Assembly (NCBI GenBank): GCA_027041035.1
Contig: JALULB010000303.1
Location: 1 to 21,456 of the forward strand
Direction: 5' to 3'
DNA: 21,456 nt
Source: Sedimenticola sp.
GTDB taxonomy: Bacteria > Pseudomonadota > Gammaproteobacteria > Chromatiales > Chromatiaceae
Every line of letters starts with the position of its first letter. Position 1 is the stretch's first letter. The position numbers and the translations under genes are program-made. This document shows positions 1-6,947 of this stretch, in pieces. The notes under the pieces were generated by a model. It searched no databases. It was not told the DNA's origin and saw nothing but the letters and a program-made list of their open reading frames with translations.

Positions 1-2436
1 ACGCTTCAGCTCGCGCTGGACGGCCTCGACGATCAGCGCGTCGTCCCACACCGAGACAAAGGTCTTGATCGGATGCCGCGCGACCGGCGGCGTGGCGATC
101 ACCGACAGGTCGCGCATGCCGGACATCGCCATGTTCAGGGTGCGCGGGATCGGTGTCGCGGTCAGGGTCAGGATGTCGACCTGGCTGCGCAGGCTCTTCA
201 GGCGCTCCTTGTGGCGCACGCCGAAGCGGTGTTCCTCGTCGATGATGACCAGGCCGAGATCCTTGTACTGGATGTCCTTGCCGAGCAGTTTATGCGTGCC
301 GACGAGGATGTCGATGTCGCCGCTTTTCAGTCCGGCGCTTATCGTCTTGACCTCCTTTGCCGAACGGAAGCGTGACAGGCTCTCGATCTTGAACGGCCAG
401 TCGGAGAAGCGGTCGAGAAAGTTCTGGTAATGCTGTTCCACGAGCAAGGTGGTAGGCGCCAGTACCGCCACCTGTTTGCCGCCATTCGCGGCGACGAAGG
501 CGGCGCGCATCGCCACCTCGGTCTTGCCGAAGCCGACATCGCCGCAGACGACGCGATCCATCGGTCGCGGCGCCCGCATGTCGTCGATCACCGCCTGGAT
601 GGCGCTGGCCTGGTCCGGGGTTTCCTCGAACTCGAAGGCGGCGGCGAAGGCGGCGTATTCCTGCTCGTTCAAGCGAAAGGCATGGCCGCGATTGGCTTCG
701 CGCCGGGCGTAGATGTCGAGCAGTTCGGCGGCGACATCGTGCGCCTTTTGCGTCGCCTTGCGTTTGATCTTTTCCCATTGATCGCCACCGAGCTTGTGCA
801 ATGGCGCGCTGTCCGGCGAGGCGCCGGCGTAGCGGCTGATCAGGTGGAGCGACGAAACCGGCACGTAGAGTTTGTCGCCGCGCGCGTATTCCAGCGTCAG
901 GAACTCGGTCTCGGCGCCGCCGACAGCCAGTTTTTGCAGCCCGAGATAGCGTCCGACGCCGTGATCCTCGTGTACCACCGGCGCGCCGATATGCAGTTCG
1001 GTGAGGTTGCGAACGACCTGATCGCTGTCGGCCTCGCGACGCTTGCGCCGGTTGGGCTGGCGCACCCGCTGGCCGAGCAGCTGGGTCTCGGTGATGATGG
1101 CGAGATGCTGGTCGTTGAACCAGATGCCTTCCTCCAGCGGCGCGATGGTGATCGCCAGGGCTTCGTCGCCATCCAGAAACGCCTGCCAGTCGTCGTACAC
1201 CCGGGGATGGATGTCGAAGCCCTTCAAGGCATCCAGCAGATGCTCGCGACGACCGGCGGTTTCGGCGGTGAACAGGATGCGACCGCTGAAATCGCGTATC
1301 GCGTCCTGTAGCGCGCCGGCGGGCCGCGTGGCGCGCGCCTGGAACGGCAGGGCCGGGGGCATGCGCGTGCCGAGATTGGCGATGTCGGCGTAGCCCTTGT
1401 CGCGCGCGGCGATCTCATGGCGGCGAAACTGGATCGCCTGCCCCTGCTTCAAGCGGCCGATCAACTCGTCGGTGTTCAGGTACAGCTGTCGTGGCGGCAG
1501 CAGTGGGCGTTCGATGTCGTGGCGGCGCTGTTCGTGGCGCGAGTCGACTTCGTCGATGAACGCGGCGGCCAGCGATTGGGCGTCGTCCGGGAACAGCGTC
1601 AGGTGCTCCTCCGGCAGGTAATCGAACAGCGTCGCGGTCTTTTCGTGGAACAGCGGCAGATAGTATTCCAGGCCGCCCGGCGTCATGCCCTCGCTGACAT
1701 CGCGATAGATCAGGCTGCGCGATGGGTCGCCCTCGAACTGTTGGCGGTAGTTGGAGCGGAAGCGGGCGATGGCTTCCTCGTCCAGCGGAAATTCGCGCGC
1801 CGGCAGCAGTTCGATGCGTTCGATCTTCTCCAGGGAGCGTTGTGTTTCCGGATCGAACAGGCGGATGGTGTCTATCTCGTCGTCGAACAGGTCGATGCGG
1901 AAGGGTGTCTCGCTGCCCATCGGGAACAGATCCAGCAACGCGCCGCGCACCGCGAACTCGCCGTGACTCATGACCTGCGAGACGCATTGATAGCCGGCCG
2001 ATTCCAGACGCCGGCGCATGCTGTCCAGCTCCAGCCGGTCGCCGCGTTCCATCAGCAGCGCATGCTGTTCGACGAAGCTGCGCGGGCACAGGCGTTGCGC
2101 GAGTGTCGCCAGCGGCGCGACCAGCACGCCGCGTTTCAGCGATGGCAGGCGGTGCAAGGTGCTGAGGCGTTCCGAAACCAGCTCGGGCAGTGGCGAGAAA
2201 ACGTCGTAGGGCAGGGTTTCCCAGTCGGGAAAGCCGAGTACCGGAAGTCGATCGCCGAGGAAGAATCGCAGTGCCGCCGAGAGTATGTTCGCCTGGTGGA
2301 CATCCGGTGTCGCGACGCACAGCAGTCGTTCCGAGGCGCGCGCCGCCTCGGCGACCGCCAATGCCAGGCTGTCGCCATGCAATTGCCCCCATTGCAGACG
2401 TTCGTCGGGTTTTCGCGGGATAGGGAGATTGTTCAT
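1..2436 (-). CDS. mfd: Transcription-repair coupling factor Mfd (3' end cut off by window edge)
   Basis: Mfd is an ATP-driven DNA translocase that binds stalled RNA polymerase, pushes it off the template and recruits UvrA for nucleotide excision repair. The reverse strand reads open from the ATG at 2436 to the window edge, 812 codons; E. coli Mfd has about 1150 residues, so roughly the last 340 are missing. The N-terminal UvrB-like region includes DWETLPYDVFSP and RGALLDLFPMGSETPFRID. The RNA-polymerase-interaction region begins near residue 487 (VVHEDHGVGRYLG) and continues with KLYVPVSSLHLISRYAG. The RecG-like motor has Walker A GDVGFGKTEVAMRAAF (Lys about 638), Walker B DEEHRFG (733-736) and TATPIPRTLNMAMSGMRDL. 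The ATG matches the family N-terminus, but the 15 bases before it hold no clear Shine-Dalgarno, and a MITE ends there. Apparent plus-strand frames across this region are antisense shadows. Confidence 0.97.
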   Translation of the reverse strand, partial: MNNLPIPRKPDERLQWGQLHGDSLALAVAEAARASERLLCVATPDVHQANILSAALRFFLGDRLPVLGFPDWETLPYDVFSPLPELVSERLSTLHRLPSLKRGVLVAPLATLAQRLCPRSFVEQHALLMERGDRLELDSMRRRLESAGYQCVSQVMSHGEFAVRGALLDLFPMGSETPFRIDLFDDEIDTIRLFDPETQRSLEKIERIELLPAREFPLDEEAIARFRSNYRQQFEGDPSRSLIYRDVSEGMTPGGLEYYLPLFHEKTATLFDYLPEEHLTLFPDDAQSLAAAFIDEVDSRHEQRRHDIERPLLPPRQLYLNTDELIGRLKQGQAIQFRRHEIAARDKGYADIANLGTRMPPALPFQARATRPAGALQDAIRDFSGRILFTAETAGRREHLLDALKGFDIHPRVYDDWQAFLDGDEALAITIAPLEEGIWFNDQHLAIITETQLLGQRVRQPNRRKRREADSDQVVRNLTELHIGAPVVHEDHGVGRYLGLQKLAVGGAETEFLTLEYARGDKLYVPVSSLHLISRYAGASPDSAPLHKLGGDQWEKIKRKATQKAHDVAAELLDIYARREANRGHAFRLNEQEYAAFAAAFEFEETPDQASAIQAVIDDMRAPRPMDRVVCGDVGFGKTEVAMRAAFVAANGGKQVAVLAPTTLLVEQHYQNFLDRFSDWPFKIESLSRFRSAKEVKTISAGLKSGDIDILVGTHKLLGKDIQYKDLGLVIIDEEHRFGVRHKERLKSLRSQVDILTLTATPIPRTLNMAMSGMRDLSVIATPPVARHPIKTFVSVWDDALIVEAVQRELKR

Positions 2437-2443
2437 AAGGCGC

Positions 2444-2451
2444 GTGATTTT
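2444..2451. repeat. Target-site duplication, left copy
   Basis: The sequence gtgatttt directly abuts the left end of the MITE and is repeated exactly on its right side. An exact 8-bp duplication at both borders indicates insertion by transposition and fixes the element's boundaries. Confidence 0.85.
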
Positions 2452-2604
2452 GTAACTACTCAGCATAGCCGTTTAAAACATGGGTAACTGCTCAGATCGC
2501 CGCTGAAATGCGTCAGATCAAGGCAAAAAATGTGAGTTTACAAGTGTAAATGACCATTTTTGAACGCGGAGCTGGCGCATTTCAGCGGTTAGCTGAGTAG
2601 TTAC
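2452..2604. mobile_element. 153-bp MITE with IS66-type ends
   Basis: A short non-coding element bounded by perfect 13-bp inverted repeats, gtaactactcagc at 2452-2464 and gctgagtagttac at 2592-2604. It is flanked by a perfect 8-bp direct repeat, gtgatttt (2444-2451 and 2605-2612). Ends beginning GTAA with an 8-bp target duplication are the established signature of the IS66 family, so an IS66-type transposase probably mobilised it; that parentage is inferred. It is AT-richer than its surroundings and encodes no protein. Inside it, a second near-copy of the end starts at 2484, and 2526-2561 can fold as a central hairpin (AAAAATG/CATTTTT enclosing TTTACA/TGTAAA). It lies 15 bp upstream of the mfd ATG and so replaces whatever upstream control mfd had. 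Confidence 0.88.
2484..2516. repeat. Internal second left-end repeat of the MITE
   Basis: This 33-bp segment begins gtaactgctcag, one mismatch from the outer left terminus 32 bp away. It matches the reverse complement of the element's right end (2572-2604) at 28 of 33 positions. The right end therefore pairs better with this internal copy over its full length, while the outer copy supplies a perfect match only over 13 bp. It suggests a duplicated or extended left end. Confidence 0.65.
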
Positions 2605-2612
2605 GTGATTTT
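2605..2612. repeat. Target-site duplication, right copy
   Basis: The sequence gtgatttt directly abuts the right end of the MITE, identical to the left copy. Its first three bases could be read as a GTG start for the following frame, but that is a coincidence: the real start of the small gene is downstream at 2698. Confidence 0.85.
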
Positions 2613-2658
2613 CGCATATCGGGCAGGGTGGGGCGAGGGAATGACGCGCCTCGCGGGG

Positions 2659-2664
2659 TATAAT
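2659..2664 (+). promoter_or_regulatory. Putative -10 element for the small gene at 2698
   Basis: A perfect TATAAT lies 34 bp before the ATG at 2698, placing a start of transcription near 2671 and leaving a leader of under 30 nt. No recognisable TTGACA-like -35 is seen at 16-18 bp upstream, so activity may be weak or activator-dependent. It lies outside the MITE, so it is native to this locus. Confidence 0.45.
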
Positions 2665-2697
2665 CCGACTATCGTAACCACGACAAGGGGCAAGATG

Positions 2698-2898
2698 ATG
2701 GATCCTGAACTGCTGATCAACGGTATCTCCCGGGAGATACTCGCCACGTTGAAGGCCATGGCCAAGGCGAAGACGCCGGAAGAACGCCTGATGTACAGTG
2801 AAACGGTAAAGAACCTGAGTGATTCGTTCGGTTCGATTCTCGGGATATTGAGCGATATGGCGGTCTTCGGCGACGAGGATTCGTCGTTGCCGTTTTAA
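2698..2898 (+). CDS. Small conserved-looking protein of unknown function with acidic C-terminal tail
   Basis: A 66-aa soluble protein that I do not recognise. AAGGGG (2685-2690) lies 7 bases before the ATG at 2698. An in-frame ATG at 2695 is also possible but too close, and a GTG further upstream at 2605 falls inside the target-site duplication of the neighbouring MITE. The N-terminal half (PELLINGISREILATLKAMAKAKTPEERL is the region, residues 3-31) looks helical, with a charged Lys/Glu stretch. The middle is predicted helical (SETVKNLSDSFGSILGIL). The C-terminus ends FGDEDSSLPF, an acidic tail closing in Leu-Pro-Phe that resembles the SSB C-terminal tip (DDDIPF). It is divergent from mfd. 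Any link to DNA repair is speculation from that tail and the neighbour. Confidence 0.72.
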   Translation: MDPELLINGISREILATLKAMAKAKTPEERLMYSETVKNLSDSFGSILGILSDMAVFGDEDSSLPF

Positions 2899-2928
2899 CC
2901 CGGAAAACTCATGAGTTTTCCGGGTTAA
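2895..2928. terminator. Perfect 34-bp palindrome over the stop codon, possible bidirectional terminator
   Basis: Two 17-base arms meet without a spacer: the left arm is TTAACCCGGAAAACTCA and the right is its exact reverse complement. As RNA it would make a hairpin of about 15 bp with a CATG loop. It includes the TAA stop of the preceding small gene. It is followed by ccatcaagcc rather than a T-run, so it is not a textbook intrinsic terminator in the plus direction. A protein-binding palindrome is an alternative. Confidence 0.5.
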
Positions 2929-2957
2929 CCATCAAGCCCTTCCAGCGCCCACGCCGC

Positions 2958-3182
2958 GTGAACCTGATGAAGGTCATGGCCGTGATGCTGATCACTGGCC
3001 TGACGCTCACTGCCTGGGGTTTTTACTTGGCGGTGTTCACCCGTCTGGCCAGCGAAGGCGGCATCGGCGGGCTGTTCACCATCGTGTCGTTGATCACCCT
3101 GGGTTTACTGCTGCTGATTCCGGCAAAGGTCTACATCATTATCCGGCTGACCTCGCGAAAACCGCCGCTCAAGCCGGAATAG
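2958..3182 (+). CDS. Small predicted two-helix membrane protein, unknown function
   Basis: A 74-aa frame starting at GTG 2958; ATG codons at 2967, 2976 and 2985 are alternatives and no Shine-Dalgarno clearly chooses between them. Two hydrophobic segments are visible, about residues 7-28 (MAVMLITGLTLTAWGFYLAV) and 37-64 (GLFTIVSLITLGLLLLIPAK), joined by a glycine-rich turn (ASEGGIGG). The tail is basic (RLTSRKPPLKPE), which suggests a cytoplasmic C-terminus. It ends 13 bp before the convergent SulP gene. No motif assigns a function. The hydrophobicity pattern supports a real gene more than the start signal does. Confidence 0.55.
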   Translation: MNLMKVMAVMLITGLTLTAWGFYLAVFTRLASEGGIGGLFTIVSLITLGLLLLIPAKVYIIIRLTSRKPPLKPE

Positions 3183-3195
3183 TGGGCGGTCCGAC

Positions 3196-4746
3196 TCAGG
3201 CCAGGCGGTCGTCGGCGATGTGGTAGTCCGGGTCTTCGCTGCGATTCACCTCGACCAGATCACCGGCCTTGTCCAGCAACAAGGTGCATTCCGGACTCAG
3301 GTGACGCAGATGCAGGTGCTTGCCGGCACGCAGATAGCGTTCGGCGAGCGAGTCGATCGCCTCGATCGCGGAGTGGTCGTAGACGCGCGCCTTGGCGAAA
3401 TCGACGATCACCTCATCCGGATCCTCCTTCGGCGTGAACAGGTCGGCAAAGGTCTGGATGGAGCCGAAGAACAGCGGTCCGCTGAGTTCGTAGATCTTGG
3501 TATCACCTTCCATGCGGGTCGTCGCCAGCATGTGTTTTGCGTGCTCCCAAGCGAACACCAGCGCCGATACGATGACGCCGACGATCACCGCAATCGCCAG
3601 ATCGGCGACCACTGTGATGGTCGCGACGATGATGATGACGAGGATGTCCGCCGTCGGCACGCGACCGATCATGCGAAAACTGGCCCATTCGAAGGTCGCC
3701 AGCACGACCATGAACATCACCCCGACCAACGCGGCCACCGGGATGATCTCGATCAGTCCCGAGCCGACCAGGATGAAGGTCAGCAGGAACAGTGCGGCGG
3801 CGATGCCGGACAGCCGGCCACGGCCGCCCGAGTTGATGTTGATCAGGCTCTGGCCGATCATCGCGCAGCCACCCATCGCGCCAAACACGCCGTTGACCGC
3901 GTTCGCCACGCCCTGGCCGATGCACTCCTGGTTGCCGCGCCCGCGGGTCTCGGTCAACTCGTCGATCAGCGACAGGGTCAGCAGTGACTCGATGAGGCCA
4001 ACGGCGGCGAGGATCAGCGAGTACGGCAGGATGACCTTCAGCGCGTTCCAACTGAGCGGCACGTCGGGCAGATGGAAGGCCGGCAGGCCGGCGGCGATGG
4101 TCGCGTTTGGGTCGCCGGACAGCTCGCGCAGCACGTCCTGTACCGTGCGCGTATCCAGGTTGAACACCAGCACCAAGCCGGTGACCACCAGAATCGCCGC
4201 CAGCGAAGCCGGGATTGCGGTGGTCAGGCGGGGCAGGAAATGGATGATCGCCATGGTCAGCGCGACCAGGCCGAGCATGATCCACAACTGCTGGGCGGGC
4301 AGCCACACCATGCCATGCTCGCCGCTGGTCTGAAACTGCCGTAACTGAGCAAGAAAGATCACGATCGCCAGACCGTTGACGAATCCGAGCATCACCGGGT
4401 AGGGCACCAGGCGGATGAACTTGCCCAGATGCAGCACGCCAGCGAGGATCTGGAACACACCGGCAAGCAACACGGCGGCGAACAGGTATTCGATGCCGTG
4501 TTGCGCGACCAGCGACACCATGACCACCGCCATCGCGCCGGTGGCGCCGGAGATCATCCCCGGGCGGCCGCCGATCAACGCGGTGATCAGGCCCATGATG
4601 AAGGCCGCGTACAGTCCCACCAGCGGCGCCACGCCGGCGACAAAGGCAAAGGCGATGGCTTCCGGCACCAGCGCCAGCGCGACGGTCAGACCGGACAGCA
4701 CATCGTTCTTGACGCAGGTTTTGCCGGGACAGGTGAGCTGGAACAT
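3196..4746 (-). CDS. SulP family inorganic anion transporter with C-terminal STAS domain
   Basis: A 516-aa inner-membrane carrier of the SulP (SLC26-related) family, whose members move sulfate, bicarbonate or other anions. The membrane part spans about residues 15-395 and includes [53 protein letters not shown] and later [20 protein letters not shown], all typical of the family. Residues about 413-516 form the cytosolic STAS regulatory domain ([12 protein letters not shown], then [21 protein letters not shown]). The start ATG at 4746 gives the usual N-terminus; an in-frame extension upstream to 4932 is Arg/Pro-rich and unlike the family. Substrate cannot be told from sequence: bicarbonate and sulfate are both plausible. 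It is convergent with the small membrane protein gene and divergent from flgK. Confidence 0.93.
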   Translation of the reverse strand: MFQLTCPGKTCVKNDVLSGLTVALALVPEAIAFAFVAGVAPLVGLYAAFIMGLITALIGGRPGMISGATGAMAVVMVSLVAQHGIEYLFAAVLLAGVFQILAGVLHLGKFIRLVPYPVMLGFVNGLAIVIFLAQLRQFQTSGEHGMVWLPAQQLWIMLGLVALTMAIIHFLPRLTTAIPASLAAILVVTGLVLVFNLDTRTVQDVLRELSGDPNATIAAGLPAFHLPDVPLSWNALKVILPYSLILAAVGLIESLLTLSLIDELTETRGRGNQECIGQGVANAVNGVFGAMGGCAMIGQSLININSGGRGRLSGIAAALFLLTFILVGSGLIEIIPVAALVGVMFMVVLATFEWASFRMIGRVPTADILVIIIVATITVVADLAIAVIVGVIVSALVFAWEHAKHMLATTRMEGDTKIYELSGPLFFGSIQTFADLFTPKEDPDEVIVDFAKARVYDHSAIEAIDSLAERYLRAGKHLHLRHLSPECTLLLDKAGDLVEVNRSEDPDYHIADDRLA

Positions 4747-4783
4747 TAGAATACCAAAATATACTGAAAAACGAGGGCCGCGT

Positions 4784-4789
4784 ATTCTA
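4784..4789 (-). promoter_or_regulatory. Putative -10 element of the SulP gene
   Basis: Read on the minus strand this is TAGAAT (5 of 6 to TATAAT), about 37 bp before the ATG at 4746, which would give a leader of around 30 nt. No good -35 lies at 16-18 bp. A second AT-rich block (TATATT) lies closer to the ATG. Weak evidence. Confidence 0.3.
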
Positions 4790-4863
4790 GCAGACTGTCG
4801 GACCCGGGGGTAATCCGCCGTGGCGGCGCGGCGTGTATCCTGGTGGCCGGGCGCTCGTGGCGG

Positions 4864-4890
4864 TAAAGTTCGCCGCCTCCAGGCCGCCAA
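4864..4890 (+). promoter_or_regulatory. Sigma-28 (FliA) promoter of flgKL
   Basis: TAAAGTTC (4864-4871), an exact 11-bp spacer, then GCCGCCAA (4883-4890). The E. coli FliA consensus is TAAAGTTT-N11-GCCGATAA, so the match is 7/8 and 6/8 with perfect spacing. It lies in the intergenic region about 79 bp before flgK, the expected class of promoter for late flagellar genes. Predicted transcript start is near 4897, leaving a leader of about 70 nt. Confidence 0.8.
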
Positions 4891-4941
4891 GCGGTGTGTG
4901 AGCATCTTTTCAGGCAAAGGCGACCCGCGCATGCTTTTCCG

Positions 4942-4950
4942 TTATCCACA
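4942..4950 (+). promoter_or_regulatory. Single consensus DnaA box in the flgK leader
   Basis: TTATCCACA matches the strong DnaA-box consensus TTATNCACA exactly. It lies between the sigma-28 promoter and the flgK Shine-Dalgarno. There is only one copy and no AT-rich unwinding region, so it is not an origin. A single 9-mer can occur by chance in a window of this size. Confidence 0.3.
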
Positions 4951-4968
4951 GTCCACGGAGGCGTCTCC

Positions 4969-6945
4969 ATGCCCAGCATCCTGAGCATCGGCGTCAGCGG
5001 CCTGAATGCGTCGAAACGCGCGCTGACCACGACCGGCCACAATATCGCCAACGTGAATACCGAGGGCTACAGCCGCCAGCGTGTCATCGACGGCACGCGC
5101 GAACCGGAACGCAGCGGTGCCGGCTGGCAGGGCACCGGGGTGCGCACCACCTCGATCGAGCGCGCGTACAATGAGTTTGTCGTATCCCAGGTGCGTTCGA
5201 CCAACTCCACCGCCTCGGAGCTGGCGACCTATTCGTCCTATGCGAACGCGATCGACGATGTCTACGCCGATCCGGCGGTTGGCCTGGCGCCGGTGGTACA
5301 GGACTTCTTCAACGCGGCGCAGGGCGTGGCGGACGATCCATCGTCGGTGGCCTCGCGGCAGTTGATGTTGTCGAACGCGCGGACGATGGTCGACCGCTTC
5401 CATTACCTGGATGCGCGCAACAACGATCTGCGCGGTCAGATCGATCGTGACATGGATAACGCGGTCGACAGTATCAACAGCCTGGCGGAGAATATCGCCC
5501 AGATCAACGCGGCGATCATCGATGCCCGCGCCGGCAGCAACAACCGGCCGCCGAACGATCTGCTCGACCAGCGTGACCAGATGCTCGACACGCTGTCCCA
5601 ACAGGTCGACATCACTGCGTTCGAGCAGGACGACGGCGCGATGAATGTGTTCATCGGCAACGGCCAGACGTTGGTGATCGGCAGCGATTCCCGTACCCTG
5701 GAGACCCGCGCGAATGCGCTGGACCCGAGCAGGAAAGAGGTCGTCTATGCCGACGGCAGCGCGGCCGGGCAGGTGATCAGCGGCGCGCTGAACGGCGGTG
5801 AACTGGGCGGCATGCTGCGTTTTCGCGGCGAGTTGCTGGACACCAGCCAGAACCAGCTCGGGCTGATCGCGATGGGGATCGCCGAGCGGGTCAACCAGCA
5901 GCAGAATCTCGGTCTGGATCTGAATGGCTTGTTCGGCGCGGACTTCTTCACGCCGGCGACGATCCCGACGAGTAACGCCACGACGAATACCGGAACCGGC
6001 AGCGTCACCGCCAATCTGACGGATGTCAACGATGTCGTACCGAGCGACTACGCGTTGCGTTACGACGGTGCGTTTCAGTATTCGCTGATCCGCCTGTCCG
6101 ACAACACCACGACGACGATCAATACCGGTGGCGGTTCACCCTACGTTACCGCGCCGATCGATGGCTTTACCCTGAGCATCACGAATGGCGCGGCGGTCGG
6201 CGACAGTATGCTGATCCAGCCGACCCGACAGGCGGCGGATCATATCGATCTGTTGCTGAACGATACCAGTCAGATCGCGGCGGCCGCGCCATTGCGCGCC
6301 GCCGAGGCAACCGATGTCAACGGAAATCCGTTGAACAGCGGCAACGCGGCGATCACCCAGCCGGCCACCAGCAGCACGACCAATCTGCCGCTTGCCGGTG
6401 TCGGCGGCGACATCACGTTGACCTTCGATCCGAATGCCGGCGGTGCCGGTATCCCGGGCTTCAACGTCAGCGGTGGCCTGACCACGACGCTGCTCTACGA
6501 TCCGGCCACGGACGCGGCGGGCAAGACCTTCACCCTGGCGAGTCGCGGTGGCGCCGAGTTTCAACTCAGCGGCATGCCGGCCGTCGGCGACGCCTTCGTC
6601 ATTGCCGACAACAGCGCCGGCAACGGCGACAATCGCAACGCGCTGGCGCTGGCCGGCCTGCAGGGCGCCAAGAGCCTGCTCGGCGGCAGCGCCAGTTTTC
6701 AGGATGGTTATGCCCGGTTGGTATCGGATGTCGGCACCAAGGCGCGCCACTCGGAGATCAACGCGGAATCCCAGCGTGGCCTGCTGCGCCAGGCTCAGGC
6801 CCAGCGGGAGGAGATATCCGGCGTGAACCTCGATGAGGAAGCGGCCAATCTGCTGAAGTATCAGCAGGCCTACCAGGCGTCGGCGCAGGTCATCAGCGCC
6901 GCGCAAACCCTGTTCGATACGCTGCTTGCCGCTACCAGGAGATAG
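4969..6945 (+). CDS. flgK: Flagellar hook-associated protein 1 FlgK
   Basis: FlgK is secreted by the flagellar export apparatus and forms the first junction ring between hook and filament. The 658-aa product starts at ATG 4969 behind ACGGAGG (4955-4961). Its N-terminus, ILSIGVSGLNASKRALTTTG then HNIANVNTEGYSRQ, is the conserved flagellar rod/hook D0 signature. The C-terminal D0 coiled coil ends NLLKYQQAYQASAQVISAAQ and TLFDTLLAA, also characteristic. The central surface-exposed domains (about residues 330-560) are rich in Thr, Asn, Gly and Ala and low in charge. That makes it longer than E. coli FlgK (547 aa), as is common for this variable region. It has no cleaved signal peptide. It is followed after 2 bp by flgL, and no flgJ or other flg gene precedes it. 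A sigma-28 promoter lies upstream. Confidence 0.96.
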   Translation: MPSILSIGVSGLNASKRALTTTGHNIANVNTEGYSRQRVIDGTREPERSGAGWQGTGVRTTSIERAYNEFVVSQVRSTNSTASELATYSSYANAIDDVYADPAVGLAPVVQDFFNAAQGVADDPSSVASRQLMLSNARTMVDRFHYLDARNNDLRGQIDRDMDNAVDSINSLAENIAQINAAIIDARAGSNNRPPNDLLDQRDQMLDTLSQQVDITAFEQDDGAMNVFIGNGQTLVIGSDSRTLETRANALDPSRKEVVYADGSAAGQVISGALNGGELGGMLRFRGELLDTSQNQLGLIAMGIAERVNQQQNLGLDLNGLFGADFFTPATIPTSNATTNTGTGSVTANLTDVNDVVPSDYALRYDGAFQYSLIRLSDNTTTTINTGGGSPYVTAPIDGFTLSITNGAAVGDSMLIQPTRQAADHIDLLLNDTSQIAAAAPLRAAEATDVNGNPLNSGNAAITQPATSSTTNLPLAGVGGDITLTFDPNAGGAGIPGFNVSGGLTTTLLYDPATDAAGKTFTLASRGGAEFQLSGMPAVGDAFVIADNSAGNGDNRNALALAGLQGAKSLLGGSASFQDGYARLVSDVGTKARHSEINAESQRGLLRQAQAQREEISGVNLDEEAANLLKYQQAYQASAQVISAAQTLFDTLLAATRR

Positions 6946-6947
6946 TC

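Noticed and set aside
430..2487. Long plus-strand frames at 430-1311 and 1417-2487
   Set aside because: They are antisense to mfd, whose reverse-strand translation matches E. coli Mfd throughout. Their translations show no family features.
2605..2697. An N-terminal extension of the small protein from GTG 2605
   Set aside because: The GTG belongs to the MITE target-site duplication, and the TATAAT promoter element and the Shine-Dalgarno both lie inside the extension. The start at 2698 is better supported.
4747..4932. An N-terminal extension of the SulP transporter to 4932
   Set aside because: The added residues are Arg/Pro-rich and unlike family N-termini. The extension also runs through the flgK promoter region.
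4942..4950. Replication origin suggested by a DnaA box
   Set aside because: There is only one box, with no cluster, no AT-rich unwinding region and no dnaA, dnaN, gidA or rpmH neighbours.
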